Below, piece by piece: positions 8,148 to 15,863 of a stretch of 64,000 nucleotides of DNA (positions are counted from its first letter, which is position 1; each line of letters starts with the position of its first letter). This DNA is from Oscillospiraceae bacterium (GTDB taxonomy: Bacteria; Bacillota; Clostridia; Oscillospirales; UBA644), in assembly GCA_015067305.1 (NCBI GenBank), contig SVMT01000004.1:1-64000 (forward strand). The letters are read 5' to 3'. Position numbers and translations under genes: made by a program. The notes below the pieces were generated by a model. It ran no database searches and had not been told where the DNA came from. It saw only the letters and a list, made by a program, of their open reading frames with translations.

Positions 8148-9914
8148 ATGACAAACAACAAAGCCGTCCTTAATTGGATTGAAGAAATGAAGGTCCTCAC
8201 TCAGCCTGACCAGGTAGTTTGGATCGACGGCAGCGACGCTCAGAGAGATGCTCTCAGAGCAGAAGCTTGCTCCACAGGCGAACTCGTTAAACTCAACCAG
8301 GATAAACTTCCCGGCTGCTATCTCCACAGAACAGCTGTAAACGACGTTGCTCGTGTTGAAGGCAGAACATTCATCTGCACAAAAACAAAAGAAGACGCAG
8401 GTAACATCAACAACTGGTGCGATCCCGATGAAATGAAAGCAAAACTCAATGCTCTCTATGAAGGTTCCATGAAAGGAAGAACAATGTATGTTATTCCTTA
8501 CTCCATGGGTATCGTAGGTTCTGATTTTGCTAAGATCGGTATTGAACTTACAGACTCTATCTACGTTGTTCTTAACATGCTTATCATGACAAGAGCTGGT
8601 AAAGAAGTTATCGATGCTCTCGGCGATTGCCCCGAATTCGTAAAAGGTCTCCATGCTCGTAAAGATATCGACGAAGAAAACCGTTATATCGTTCATTTCC
8701 CCGAAGAAAACCTTATTTGCTCCGTTAACTCCGGTTACGGCGGCAACGTTCTTCTCGGTAAGAAATGCTTCGCTCTCCGTATTGCTTCCTACCTCGCTCA
8801 TAACGAAGGCTGGTTTGCAGAACACATGCTTATCCTCGGTATCGAATATCCCAACGGCGATACAAAATACATCGCTGCTGCATTCCCCTCCGCTTGCGGT
8901 AAAACAAACCTCGCTATGCTTATTCCTCCCGAACTCTTCAAGAAACAGGGTTATAAAGTATGGTGCGTAGGCGACGATATCGCATGGCTCAGAATAGGTG
9001 CTGACGGTAAACTTTGGGCTGTTAACCCCGAAAACGGTTTCTTCGGTGTTGCTCCCGGTACAAATGTAAAATCTAACCCCAACGCTCTTGCAACAACAAT
9101 GAAAGAAACTATCTTCACAAACGTTGTTCATAACCTTGATAATGATACAGTTTGGTGGGAAGGTCTCGATAAGAATCCTCCCAAGAACGCACTCAACTGG
9201 AAAGGTGAAAAATGGGATTGCGAAGATGGCTCCAAGGGTGCTCATCCCAACTCCAGATTTACAGCTATGGCTGCTAATTGTCCCTGTATCTCCAAAGAAT
9301 TCAACAATCCCGCAGGTGTTCCCATTGACGCTATCGTATTCGGCGGCAGAAGAGCTAAAACAGCTCCCCTCGTATACCAGAGCTTTGACTGGAACCACGG
9401 TGTATATGTTGGTTCTGCGATGGCTTCCGAAACAACAGCAGCTGCAACAGGCGCTGTCGGCGTAGTTCGTCGTGACCCCATGGCTATGAGACCTTTCGTT
9501 GGTTACAACATGGGCGATTACTTCGCACATTGGCTCGAAATGGGTAAGAAGATCCCCAACGCACCCAAGATCTTCAATGTTAACTGGTTCAGAACAAATG
9601 AAGAAGGCAAGTTCATCTGGCCCGGCTTTGGCGACAACATGAGAGTTCTCCTTTGGATCCTCGACCGTTGCGCAGGCAAAGCTGACGCAGTTGAAACACC
9701 TATCGGTTACGTTCCCAAAGCTGAAGACATCAACATCGAAGGACTTGCAGATGCAGGCATCACACTTGATGTTGTTAAAGATCTTCTTAGCGTTGACAAC
9801 AATCTCTGGCTCGAAGATGCTGACGGCGTAGAAGAATTCTACAAGATCGTTGGCGACCATATGCCCGAAGAACTCTACAATCAGCTCGCAGCTTTCAGAA
9901 ACAGACTTAAGTAA
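8148..9914 (+). CDS. pckG: phosphoenolpyruvate carboxykinase (GTP)
   Basis: 588 aa, the usual size of GTP-PEPCK. It interconverts oxaloacetate + GTP with PEP + GDP + CO2, a fermentative or anaplerotic branch point in the cytoplasm. The GTP-type P-loop FPSACGKTN lies at 246-254, and conserved PFVGYNMGDYFAHWL and FGGRRAKTAPL segments are present; the ATP-type loop (GLSGTGKT) is absent. Start ATG 8148 follows AAGGGTG; an upstream in-frame ATG at 8121 lacks an SD. Codon use is strongly biased to CCC, AAC, TTC and CTC, unlike most neighbours, which suggests very high expression. It has its own promoter and a strong terminator. Confidence 0.97.
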   Translation: MTNNKAVLNWIEEMKVLTQPDQVVWIDGSDAQRDALRAEACSTGELVKLNQDKLPGCYLHRTAVNDVARVEGRTFICTKTKEDAGNINNWCDPDEMKAKLNALYEGSMKGRTMYVIPYSMGIVGSDFAKIGIELTDSIYVVLNMLIMTRAGKEVIDALGDCPEFVKGLHARKDIDEENRYIVHFPEENLICSVNSGYGGNVLLGKKCFALRIASYLAHNEGWFAEHMLILGIEYPNGDTKYIAAAFPSACGKTNLAMLIPPELFKKQGYKVWCVGDDIAWLRIGADGKLWAVNPENGFFGVAPGTNVKSNPNALATTMKETIFTNVVHNLDNDTVWWEGLDKNPPKNALNWKGEKWDCEDGSKGAHPNSRFTAMAANCPCISKEFNNPAGVPIDAIVFGGRRAKTAPLVYQSFDWNHGVYVGSAMASETTAAATGAVGVVRRDPMAMRPFVGYNMGDYFAHWLEMGKKIPNAPKIFNVNWFRTNEEGKFIWPGFGDNMRVLLWILDRCAGKADAVETPIGYVPKAEDINIEGLADAGITLDVVKDLLSVDNNLWLEDADGVEEFYKIVGDHMPEELYNQLAAFRNRLK

Positions 9915-9933
9915 TTAAATTAAACTGTTGATA

Positions 9934-9962
9934 AAAGGGAAACTCATTTTGAGTTTCCCTTT
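9934..9962 (+). terminator. intrinsic terminator of pckG
   Basis: Perfect 13-bp stem (AAAGGGAAACTCA and its complement) around a 3-nt loop, 19 bp after the pckG stop, ending in T-rich sequence. Confidence 0.88.
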
Positions 9963-9975
9963 GTTGTGCGTATGA

Positions 9976-10007
9976 AAAATCTCCCGAATTTATTTTCGGG
10001 AGATTTT
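9976..10007 (-). terminator. terminator of the coaX/ECF operon, usable from both sides
   Basis: Perfect 13-bp stem AAAATCTCCCGAA with its complement, A/T-flanked on both sides, 10 bp beyond the ECF gene stop. It separates convergent transcription from pckG. Confidence 0.8.
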
Positions 10008-10017
10008 ATGCATATTA

Positions 10018-10602
10018 TTATTTTTTGTTTCTGATATTGATTATTCTGACAAACACGGGACTGAGAACTGCATTCATAAGTATTTCGAAAATAAAGTTTC
10101 CGAATGCTAATGCGATAAATACTCCGAATCCTACTTCTTCAATCCCTACCATAGCTCCTATTTCTTTTGCATAAGGCATAAAGAATATCGCACTACCTAA
10201 GAGAAAAATTCCAGTATTGACAATGGGGCAGACAAGTGCTGCAATAACAGCTGCAACAATTTTGAGCTTGTTTTTCAAAAGTTTATAAACCAAACCTGCC
10301 GCAAAACCGCAGGCTGTACCTTTTACAAGAACTGTTACGATAGTTCCGGGAATGCTGAATGCAAAGAAGAGAGCTGCTCCTCCTGTTGCAATAACCACTA
10401 CTCCGAATACAAAGCCTAACCATGCTCCTATTGCAGGGCCACAGAGACACGCTCCTATGGCAATGGGAATAAGTCCGATAGCTGTTGAGAACGGACCAAA
10501 AAATGTAGTGTATGTCGCAAGTAATTGGAAGATGATTACGAGAGTAGTCATCAATGCTGACATCACAATTTTTTCCGTTTTCTGTTTGTTTGTTTTTTGC
10601 AT
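10018..10602 (-). CDS. panT: ECF transporter S component, probably for pantothenate
   Basis: 194 aa from the ATG at 10602 (SD GGAGG, 4 nt spacing). An integral membrane protein with about five or six hydrophobic helices and a Lys-rich N-terminus (MQKTNKQKTEK). Gly/Ala-rich helices (IGLIPIAIGACLCGPAIGAWLG) are typical of substrate-binding S components of energy-coupling-factor vitamin importers. It lies 81 bp downstream of the pantothenate kinase gene coaX and probably shares its promoter. That pairing suggests pantothenate as substrate (PanT-like); this is inference. The shared ECF A/A'/T module is not in the window. Confidence 0.75.
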   Translation of the reverse strand: MQKTNKQKTEKIVMSALMTTLVIIFQLLATYTTFFGPFSTAIGLIPIAIGACLCGPAIGAWLGFVFGVVVIATGGAALFFAFSIPGTIVTVLVKGTACGFAAGLVYKLLKNKLKIVAAVIAALVCPIVNTGIFLLGSAIFFMPYAKEIGAMVGIEEVGFGVFIALAFGNFIFEILMNAVLSPVFVRIINIRNKK

Positions 10603-10683
10603 AAGTCCTCCTTGCTGTCGTCCGCTGAAGCGGTACAACGCATAAAAATTTTATTTATATCAACCTCTTGCGAGGCAAATATA

Positions 10684-11448
10684 CTATGAGTTCTTTTTAT
10701 AAATGATATTGAGACCTTTCAGCACTAGGTTCTCGTCATGTGTCATTTTTTTCTTGCAGTAGGGGAGAACCACAGGCGCATAACCACCCGTGATGTAAAC
10801 GGAAAGTTCCTCTCCCGATTCATTTTTAATTCTCTCAATCATTCCGTCGATCATGCTGGCGTTACCGTAGATTATACCTGATTTTATGCAGTCAACTGTA
10901 TTTTTTGCGATAACTGATGCTGGCGCTTCGAGGCTGACTTTCGGTAATTGCGCTGTTTCATTTGATAGCGCATTCAGCCCCATAGCTACACCGGGGAGAA
11001 TTGAAGTCCCGATAAATGCACCTTTTCCGTTTACTACAGTCATTTTCGTAGCCGTTCCCAGGTCGATTATCAATGCGGGCTTTTCGTAAATGAAATAAGC
11101 CGCAACTGATGCACAAATGAGGTCTGCGCCCACAGATGAAGGTGTATCGCATTGAATGCTGATACCCGTTTTTACGCCGGGGCCGACTGTCAAAGTGTCG
11201 ATTCCTATAAGGAATTTCACTGCGCTTTTAACCGTCATGTTCAACTGCGGAACTACCGAAGACATAACCGCACCTTTTATTGCTTTTGTATCTATTCCGT
11301 AAAGGTTCAGAACGTTAAGTATTTTTATTGAATATTCATCTTTTGTGGCTGACGTATCTGTTGAAATATTTGCAACAAAGACCAGTTCGTCCCCATTGAA
11401 GCCACCGAGGGTCACATTTGAGTTTCCTATATCTATTGCAAGTACCAT
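10684..11448 (-). CDS. coaX: type III pantothenate kinase
   Basis: 254 aa, typical CoaX length. It phosphorylates pantothenate, the first step of CoA synthesis; type III enzymes are ASKHA-fold and not inhibited by CoA. Visible motifs: N-terminal phosphate loop AIDIGNSNVTLGGF, the substrate segment TPSSVGADL, the second loop LIDLGTATKMTVV, and SILPGVAMGLNAL. Start ATG with GGTGAT upstream. A consensus promoter lies about 35-60 bp upstream. It is the first gene of an operon with the ECF transporter. Confidence 0.95.
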   Translation of the reverse strand: MVLAIDIGNSNVTLGGFNGDELVFVANISTDTSATKDEYSIKILNVLNLYGIDTKAIKGAVMSSVVPQLNMTVKSAVKFLIGIDTLTVGPGVKTGISIQCDTPSSVGADLICASVAAYFIYEKPALIIDLGTATKMTVVNGKGAFIGTSILPGVAMGLNALSNETAQLPKVSLEAPASVIAKNTVDCIKSGIIYGNASMIDGMIERIKNESGEELSVYITGGYAPVVLPYCKKKMTHDENLVLKGLNIIYKKNS

Positions 11449-11480
11449 TTAATCACCACTTTTATGAATTTATTCAGATA

Positions 11481-11509
11481 ATTATATCATATATTTTTGA
11501 AAATGTCAA
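11481..11509 (-). promoter_or_regulatory. promoter of coaX operon
   Basis: Minus strand: TTGACA, 17 bp, TATAAT, a full consensus sigma-A promoter. Confidence 0.85.
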
Positions 11510-11580
11510 GTACAAAACCCTTACATTTATGTGCTGAAGATGTGTGAATCGGTAAATGTGACAAAAGTCTGAGGTTTTGT

Positions 11581-12306
11581 TTAGCAAAAAGTTTTTATAA
11601 ATTCAATTCCACGTTTGATACGTTCATTTGTATATCCTTGTGGATGTTCTCCGGGAAAATCTTCAAATGTGAACGGATAGCCGTTCTTTTCAAGATGTTC
11701 CTTGAAGAAAATGTTTCCCCTGTAAAGGAAGTCTTCTTTTCCGCAACAGAAGAATATGTCGGGTTTTTCCTCTTTGTTTTTCAATCCGTCAATAAGTTCC
11801 ATTACATCATCTTCGGGACGTAGCTTCTCCGTACCGAAGACCCATGCCCATTCGTTGGACTTTGGTGGCTTTCCGCCTGCGCCTAACCCTAAGACTCCTG
11901 AAAGAGAAACTGCTGCACGAATTTTTTCGGGGTGTCTCAGCGCTAATTTCACAGCACCATAGCCGCCCATTGAGTAACCCATTGCAAATGTGTCTTCACG
12001 CTTATCGGAAATATTCAGTGTTTTTTTCATTACAGCGGGTATTTCTTCTGCAATGAAAGTGAAGTATTTTTGGTCGTTCATTGTATCGGTGTAAAAACTT
12101 CTTCCGACTTCAGGCATTATTACTGTGAAGTTTTCTGCCAAATTGAAAATATCCGTTTCTCTCAGCCAACAATTTCTGTTGCCGCACAGTCCATGCAATA
12201 GATATATAACTTTTGACGGACTGTTGCCCTTGTGTGGCATTATTATTTTGACTTGAGTATCAAGACTCAGTACATCGGAACGGAATTCCATATCAAGTAT
12301 TGCCAT
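11581..12306 (-). CDS. alpha/beta-hydrolase esterase (esterase D / tributyrin-esterase type)
   Basis: 241 aa, cytosolic (no signal peptide). An alpha/beta-hydrolase with YLLHGLCGN for the oxyanion hole, nucleophile S112 in GYSMGGYG, probable acid D192 in GKEDFLY and H221 in PGEHPQGY. The family (PF00756) includes EstA-type short-chain ester hydrolases and feruloyl or acetyl esterases. The substrate cannot be told from sequence; plant-wall esters would fit the carbohydrate-oriented neighbourhood. SD AGAGGT before ATG 12306. Confidence 0.85.
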   Translation of the reverse strand: MAILDMEFRSDVLSLDTQVKIIMPHKGNSPSKVIYLLHGLCGNRNCWLRETDIFNLAENFTVIMPEVGRSFYTDTMNDQKYFTFIAEEIPAVMKKTLNISDKREDTFAMGYSMGGYGAVKLALRHPEKIRAAVSLSGVLGLGAGGKPPKSNEWAWVFGTEKLRPEDDVMELIDGLKNKEEKPDIFFCCGKEDFLYRGNIFFKEHLEKNGYPFTFEDFPGEHPQGYTNERIKRGIEFIKTFC

Positions 12307-12329
12307 AGTAAACCTCTTTTCTGTTTAAA

Positions 12330-12364
12330 AATACCCGTCCCGACTTTTATATCGGACGGGTATT
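12330..12364 (-). terminator. terminator of CBM9-like gene
   Basis: Stem AATACCCGTCC/GGACGGGTATT, followed on the minus strand by a T run; 15 bp beyond the gene stop. Confidence 0.85.
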
Positions 12365-12378
12365 GGAATTATTTCAGT

Positions 12379-13224
12379 TTATTTTCTCTTTGTTGCGAAA
12401 ATTCCTGCTACGGATACTGCTGCGAGAAGCGCATAGATAGCTGTAAAATCAGTTGTGGATGGGTTGGAGGGTTCTTCTACTGTAGGAACGTCAGGTTCAA
12501 CAGTTGGTTCATCTGCGGGAATTTCAGGTTCTTCTGCGGGAGCTTCAGCTTCGCCTACAGTTTTTACGAGTTCAACATGACCGAGAGAAAGTGTTTTAGT
12601 CCAGAAAGAGTAATCTTCACGGTTGATTGCTGAGAAGCAGTATGTATCTCTTTCGCCGTCAAGGTCAGCATCGTCATTGATTGCAAATGTGAAACCTATA
12701 ACATGTCCTTCAGACATTTCCTGTTTGGACATCCAAGGAAGTGTGATTTCCATAACATAGCCGTCATCAGTTAATTTAATAGCTGTAAGGGACGCAGAGT
12801 AAACGAGATCGTTACCCGTATAATGAACTTCAGTACCTGTGGAAGAAAGACAGTATATCCAGTCTCCTGCATCGGAGTCATAGTTGTCTGTCATAGTGTC
12901 AAGTTCTGACATCCACATATCAACACCGTTTCTTGCACCGTCATCAAATGTTGGGAGTGTTTCGTCTTTTACTACTGCAAGCATATAAACATTTGTTTCA
13001 GTCCAAAGAATTTTTGCATAACCGCTTGCACATAATTCAGGATCCCATTCGTCGCCACTAAAAAGTGTTTCGATCTTATCTGCATTTTCCCAAATTGCAT
13101 CGATCTCGCCGTCGATTACAGGTAATTCTGATGCATAACCTGCTTTGTAGTCAGCTGCAAAAGATATTACTGCCAATGATAATATCATTGCTACTGCGAT
13201 TGCTGTTGTTAATAATTTTTTCAT
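12379..13224 (-). CDS. secreted CBM9/DUF1083-like carbohydrate-binding surface protein
   Basis: 281 aa from ATG 13224 (SD GAAAGGTGG); the frame is open 23 codons further up but without SD. A signal peptide (about 1-23, ending SFAADYKA) is followed by a family-9-type binding domain opening LPVIDGEIDAIWENADKI, a hallmark of CBM9/DOMON-like sugar-binding modules. Then comes an acidic Pro/Glu linker (EAPAEEPEIPADEPTVEP) and a C-terminus of NPSTTD, a hydrophobic helix and KRK. That tail has sortase-signal layout but with NPSTTD instead of LPxTG or NPxTG. Likely wall- or membrane-anchored. A consensus promoter with an overlapping long palindrome precedes it. Confidence 0.8.
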   Translation of the reverse strand: MKKLLTTAIAVAMILSLAVISFAADYKAGYASELPVIDGEIDAIWENADKIETLFSGDEWDPELCASGYAKILWTETNVYMLAVVKDETLPTFDDGARNGVDMWMSELDTMTDNYDSDAGDWIYCLSSTGTEVHYTGNDLVYSASLTAIKLTDDGYVMEITLPWMSKQEMSEGHVIGFTFAINDDADLDGERDTYCFSAINREDYSFWTKTLSLGHVELVKTVGEAEAPAEEPEIPADEPTVEPDVPTVEEPSNPSTTDFTAIYALLAAVSVAGIFATKRK

Positions 13225-13248
13225 ACTGTTTTCCACCTTTCGGGTTTT

Positions 13249-13284
13249 AATATTGTTGATGATTTGTACATCATCAACAATATT
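13249..13284 (-). promoter_or_regulatory. long palindrome overlapping -10/start site (putative operator)
   Basis: Perfect inverted repeat: 15-bp arms (AATATTGTTGATGAT and complement) around a 6-bp centre. It shares its edge with the -10 box (13282-13287) and covers the expected start site, the position of a repressor operator. In RNA most of it could also fold as a 5' hairpin. Confidence 0.75.
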
Positions 13285-13310
13285 ATAGCACATATTTCTA
13301 TTATTGTCAA
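13282..13310 (-). promoter_or_regulatory. promoter of CBM9-like gene
   Basis: Minus strand: TTGACA, 17 bp, TATAAT; full consensus. Confidence 0.85.
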
Positions 13311-13381
13311 TGAAATATTATATCATGTGCTATAAAATTCTATCATTTTAGCAGTTTGATTTGGGAATTTTTTGTAACAAT

Positions 13382-13409
13382 AAGCGATTGCCTTTGAGGG
13401 CAATCGCTT
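13382..13409 (-). terminator. hairpin after the Cys-rich gene
   Basis: Perfect 11-bp stem AAGCGATTGCC/GGCAATCGCTT, 6-nt loop, 9 bp after the stop of the minus-strand gene. The trailing T run is weak. Confidence 0.65.
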
Positions 13410-13418
13410 AAGCAGTAA

Positions 13419-14255
13419 TTAGCAGTTGTTACAATTAGATCTGTTTTCTCCACAACAGCAGTTGTTTATGTTATTTTCGCTCGGATTTACAGGTGGGAAA
13501 AAGTCGTTGTACGGGAATTCCATTTTGTTGAAGAGACAGCAAGGATCATCTTCTCCGGGAGAACAGCACTGCTTGTCGGGAATACAGAAGTCATATGAGG
13601 GTACGACTATCTGTACGTTGCGGAGAAGTCTGATTATGGAGAAAAGTCCAAGCGTTGCATAAAGCCGTTTATCTCCGTCTCCGCAGTCATAAAGTGGCTT
13701 TTCAAAACAACAGCATACTGCCTGCGGTACACAGCAAAGGTCTATATTACAGCAGCCGCAGTTATTTTTGCTGTCAACAAGTTTTCCCGCAAGGAGAATC
13801 GGGGGGACAACTTCAACTGTCGCTTTAGGGAGATTCGATTTCATCATCAGTTCGATGTCGTTTTCACCGGGAACAAACAGTGATGAATAAATATTAGCTC
13901 CGCCCTCGCTTCCGTAAAGTATAACTCTCTTGTCGTATGCCGCGAGACCGCAGATCCTTGTAGGATGCATCACACCTGCAAATGCGTCAAAATAACATTT
14001 GAAATAATATCTGATATCCACCGTGTAGAATCCCTTGTTGAAGGGGAGTGCTTCCACATCAATATAAGTCCATATCAGCTCCGCATTTATGGGGCGTACG
14101 CTTTTTGCGTTATTCAAGATCTGCTGTTCCGCTTCCGAAACATATACTCTTACATCTGTAAGACATTCTTTATCAAGGCAACTGTCCAGAACTCTGTCAA
14201 CGTCGATGCAGACATTTTCGTTTCTGCCGCAGTTCTGATTTGATTTATCTGCCAT
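13419..14255 (-). CDS. Cys-rich protein of unknown function, spore-coat-like
   Basis: 278 aa with about 25 cysteines, many in pairs or triplets toward the C-terminus (NNCGCCNIDLCC, VCCCF, QCCSPGEDDPCC, NNCCCGENRSNC). The N-terminal two thirds have a conserved-looking globular part (DRVLDSCLDKECLTDVRVYV, then EALPFNKGFYTVDIRYYFK). No signal peptide or catalytic motif. The composition and architecture resemble uncharacterised clostridial proteins that I associate with spore outer layers; this is from memory of the sequence style, not a search. SD GGAGGTAA before ATG 14255. Upstream there is no sigma-A -35 but a CATATTAT element (14301-14308) with CACA 15 bp further up, loosely like a late-sporulation promoter. 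Confidence 0.6.
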   Translation of the reverse strand: MADKSNQNCGRNENVCIDVDRVLDSCLDKECLTDVRVYVSEAEQQILNNAKSVRPINAELIWTYIDVEALPFNKGFYTVDIRYYFKCYFDAFAGVMHPTRICGLAAYDKRVILYGSEGGANIYSSLFVPGENDIELMMKSNLPKATVEVVPPILLAGKLVDSKNNCGCCNIDLCCVPQAVCCCFEKPLYDCGDGDKRLYATLGLFSIIRLLRNVQIVVPSYDFCIPDKQCCSPGEDDPCCLFNKMEFPYNDFFPPVNPSENNINNCCCGENRSNCNNC

Positions 14256-14370
14256 TGTATTACCTCCGTATTTATAATGTTATGAACTGTGTTCAGTATC
14301 ATAATATGCGGATATTTCTCTTTTGTGCGTAACGGTTTTACAAGATACGGCATTTTACATCAAAAAAAAG

Positions 14371-14395
14371 AATGACTCGGAAGTTTCGAGCCATT
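14371..14395 (-). terminator. terminator of the beta-helix glycosidase gene
   Basis: Nine-bp stem (AATGGCTCG/CGAGTCATT on the minus strand, one G-U) followed by a T8 run; 12 bp after the gene stop. Confidence 0.8.
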
Positions 14396-14406
14396 TTTTC
14401 TATTAT

Positions 14407-15558
14407 TTATTCATTCATATCTGTTGTGAGGTTCAGTATCTTACCGTCATTTTTGATCAGTGGTGCTTCGTTTTCATAAGTAAACCTTTGATCTATGTTT
14501 CTGAGTGTGAGCTTTTCAATTTGAACGTCTGGGTCAATTTGAATCGTGGCAGCTTTTGTAACTGCACATTTTTCTGTTCTGTGGACATTTGAAATTGAAA
14601 TATTTCCGCAGTTTACACCTTCTGCAAACCATATTATAGGTGCTTCTTTAACCATACCGTCATGGGTACCTTTTCCGTAAAAGTCATCCAGACCTTTGAT
14701 GAACCTTTCATCTACCGGTGGATCCTGAGGGGGCTTGGAAGCGTATACCCCGTCAATGTCTATGCCGTCAAACCATACGGGAGCTCCGGGAATAATATCA
14801 TGATGTGTGAATGATATTCCATATAAGCGATATGTTCCGAAAACATTTGTGATCTTTACGTTCTTTAAAGTGCTTCCGCAGGATAAAAGTCTAACTCCTG
14901 TATATCCGTTATCAGCATATAGACCGTCAATTATTACGTTTTCGATGTCTCCTTGTGTTACGAAAGGTTTTTCACCGTCATCGTATCCGTCATCGCAGTT
15001 AAGTGCAACAAGGTCATCATTTGTTGCACCCTTAATGTTCCTTACTATTCCGTTTTTTGCGGGTCCCTGAATATGAACTCCGTCCATATTCGGTCTTTTC
15101 ATATTGAAATCAAAGGAAATATTTTCTATGGTAAACCCGTCGGTGTCTTTTATCTGAATTGCATAAGCTTCAGGATCTTTGAAAACAATATTTCTGACAC
15201 TCAATCTTTCTGTGTACTGCAAACGCATTATAACTCCACGGTAAAAGGATCCTTGATCGGGCAGATTTATCCTTTGCTGATGTGAATTGTTTCCGTCCCA
15301 GATACCACCTTCGATAGTGATATCTTTATCGGTTTCTTCATAAATATATCCGTCATTCACGAGCATCAGACATGAGGCATTATCTGCAAGACGTATAACG
15401 GCTTTGTTTGAAAGCCTTAAATGAGTTCCCGAATGAACAATAAGAGGTGCAGAGATCGTATATACTCCATCCTGTATATCGCAAATGCCTTTTGCGTTGT
15501 CAATGAGATTTTGAAGCTTTAAAGTATCGTCATTCGGATTGGGTATCCAGGTTTTCAT
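14407..15558 (-). CDS. right-handed beta-helix protein, GH28-like (polygalacturonase family)
   Basis: 383 aa, no signal peptide. Repeating beta-helix rungs are visible (ITIEGGIWDGNN, LSVRNIVFKDPEAYAIQIKDTDGFTIENISF, VIIDGLYADNG). Near residue 178 PNMDGVHIQG and about 25 residues on NDDLVALN parallel the NTDG and DD catalytic Asp motifs of GH28 polygalacturonases. The canonical GHG and RIK motifs are not clear, so activity and substrate are uncertain. The lack of a signal peptide suggests action on imported oligosaccharides. It is divergent from rhamnulokinase, which fits rhamnogalacturonan use. SD AAGGAG before ATG 15558. Confidence 0.75.
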   Translation of the reverse strand: MKTWIPNPNDDTLKLQNLIDNAKGICDIQDGVYTISAPLIVHSGTHLRLSNKAVIRLADNASCLMLVNDGYIYEETDKDITIEGGIWDGNNSHQQRINLPDQGSFYRGVIMRLQYTERLSVRNIVFKDPEAYAIQIKDTDGFTIENISFDFNMKRPNMDGVHIQGPAKNGIVRNIKGATNDDLVALNCDDGYDDGEKPFVTQGDIENVIIDGLYADNGYTGVRLLSCGSTLKNVKITNVFGTYRLYGISFTHHDIIPGAPVWFDGIDIDGVYASKPPQDPPVDERFIKGLDDFYGKGTHDGMVKEAPIIWFAEGVNCGNISISNVHRTEKCAVTKAATIQIDPDVQIEKLTLRNIDQRFTYENEAPLIKNDGKILNLTTDMNE

Positions 15559-15592
15559 GGGGCATTACTCCTTAGTTTTTAGTGTCGAAAAT

Positions 15593-15621
15593 AGTATAGC
15601 AGATTATTTTGCCGTTGTCAA
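15593..15621 (-). promoter_or_regulatory. promoter of GH28-like gene
   Basis: Minus strand: TTGACA, 17 bp, TATACT. Confidence 0.82.
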
Positions 15622-15764
15622 TACTTGACGGACAGAATTACATACATTTTGTTTTTTTAATGGAAAATGGGATTTGAAAAATGTGAAATTTTTCTGAACA
15701 GTAAATTTTCCCTCTTTTTCCATGGAACTTTTTGCATTTTCTTTCGTCTAAGTCATGTAAACTC

Positions 15765-15793
15765 TTGACAAATCGCAAATTTCGTGATATACT
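15765..15793 (+). promoter_or_regulatory. promoter of rhaB-pepV
   Basis: TTGACA, 17 bp, TATACT. A short inverted repeat overlaps the downstream edge of the -10. Confidence 0.82.
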
Positions 15794-15826
15794 TATGGTA
15801 AGTTCAAATAGTATATTCAGTTATTG

Positions 15827-15863
15827 AAAGGAGTTTGCGTTATTCGCAAATGACGGTTTGATT
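15827..15863 (+). promoter_or_regulatory. SD separated from the rhaB start codon by a hairpin
   Basis: GAAAGGAG (15827-15834) is the only SD but lies 30 nt from ATG 15864. In between, TTTGCG (15834-15839) and CGCAAA (15845-15850) form a 6-bp hairpin with a 5-nt loop. Folded, it leaves about 13 unpaired nt between SD and AUG, close to a workable spacing. This decides the start and may regulate translation. Confidence 0.6.

Larger units (their letters stand above)
15559..15863. other. divergent intergenic region, 305 bp
   Basis: Between the GH28-like gene and rhaB. It holds two outward promoters (15593-15621 minus, 15765-15793 plus) and the structured rhaB ribosome-binding region. The roughly 140 bp between the promoters is A/T-rich with no obvious gene. 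A small inverted repeat ACTTA-TGG-TAAGT (15791-15803) overlaps the end of the rhaB -10. Confidence 0.6.

Noticed and set aside
8034-9860. 608-codon minus-strand open frame opposite pckG
   Set aside because: Shadow of the highly codon-biased PEPCK gene; no SD, no recognisable domain.
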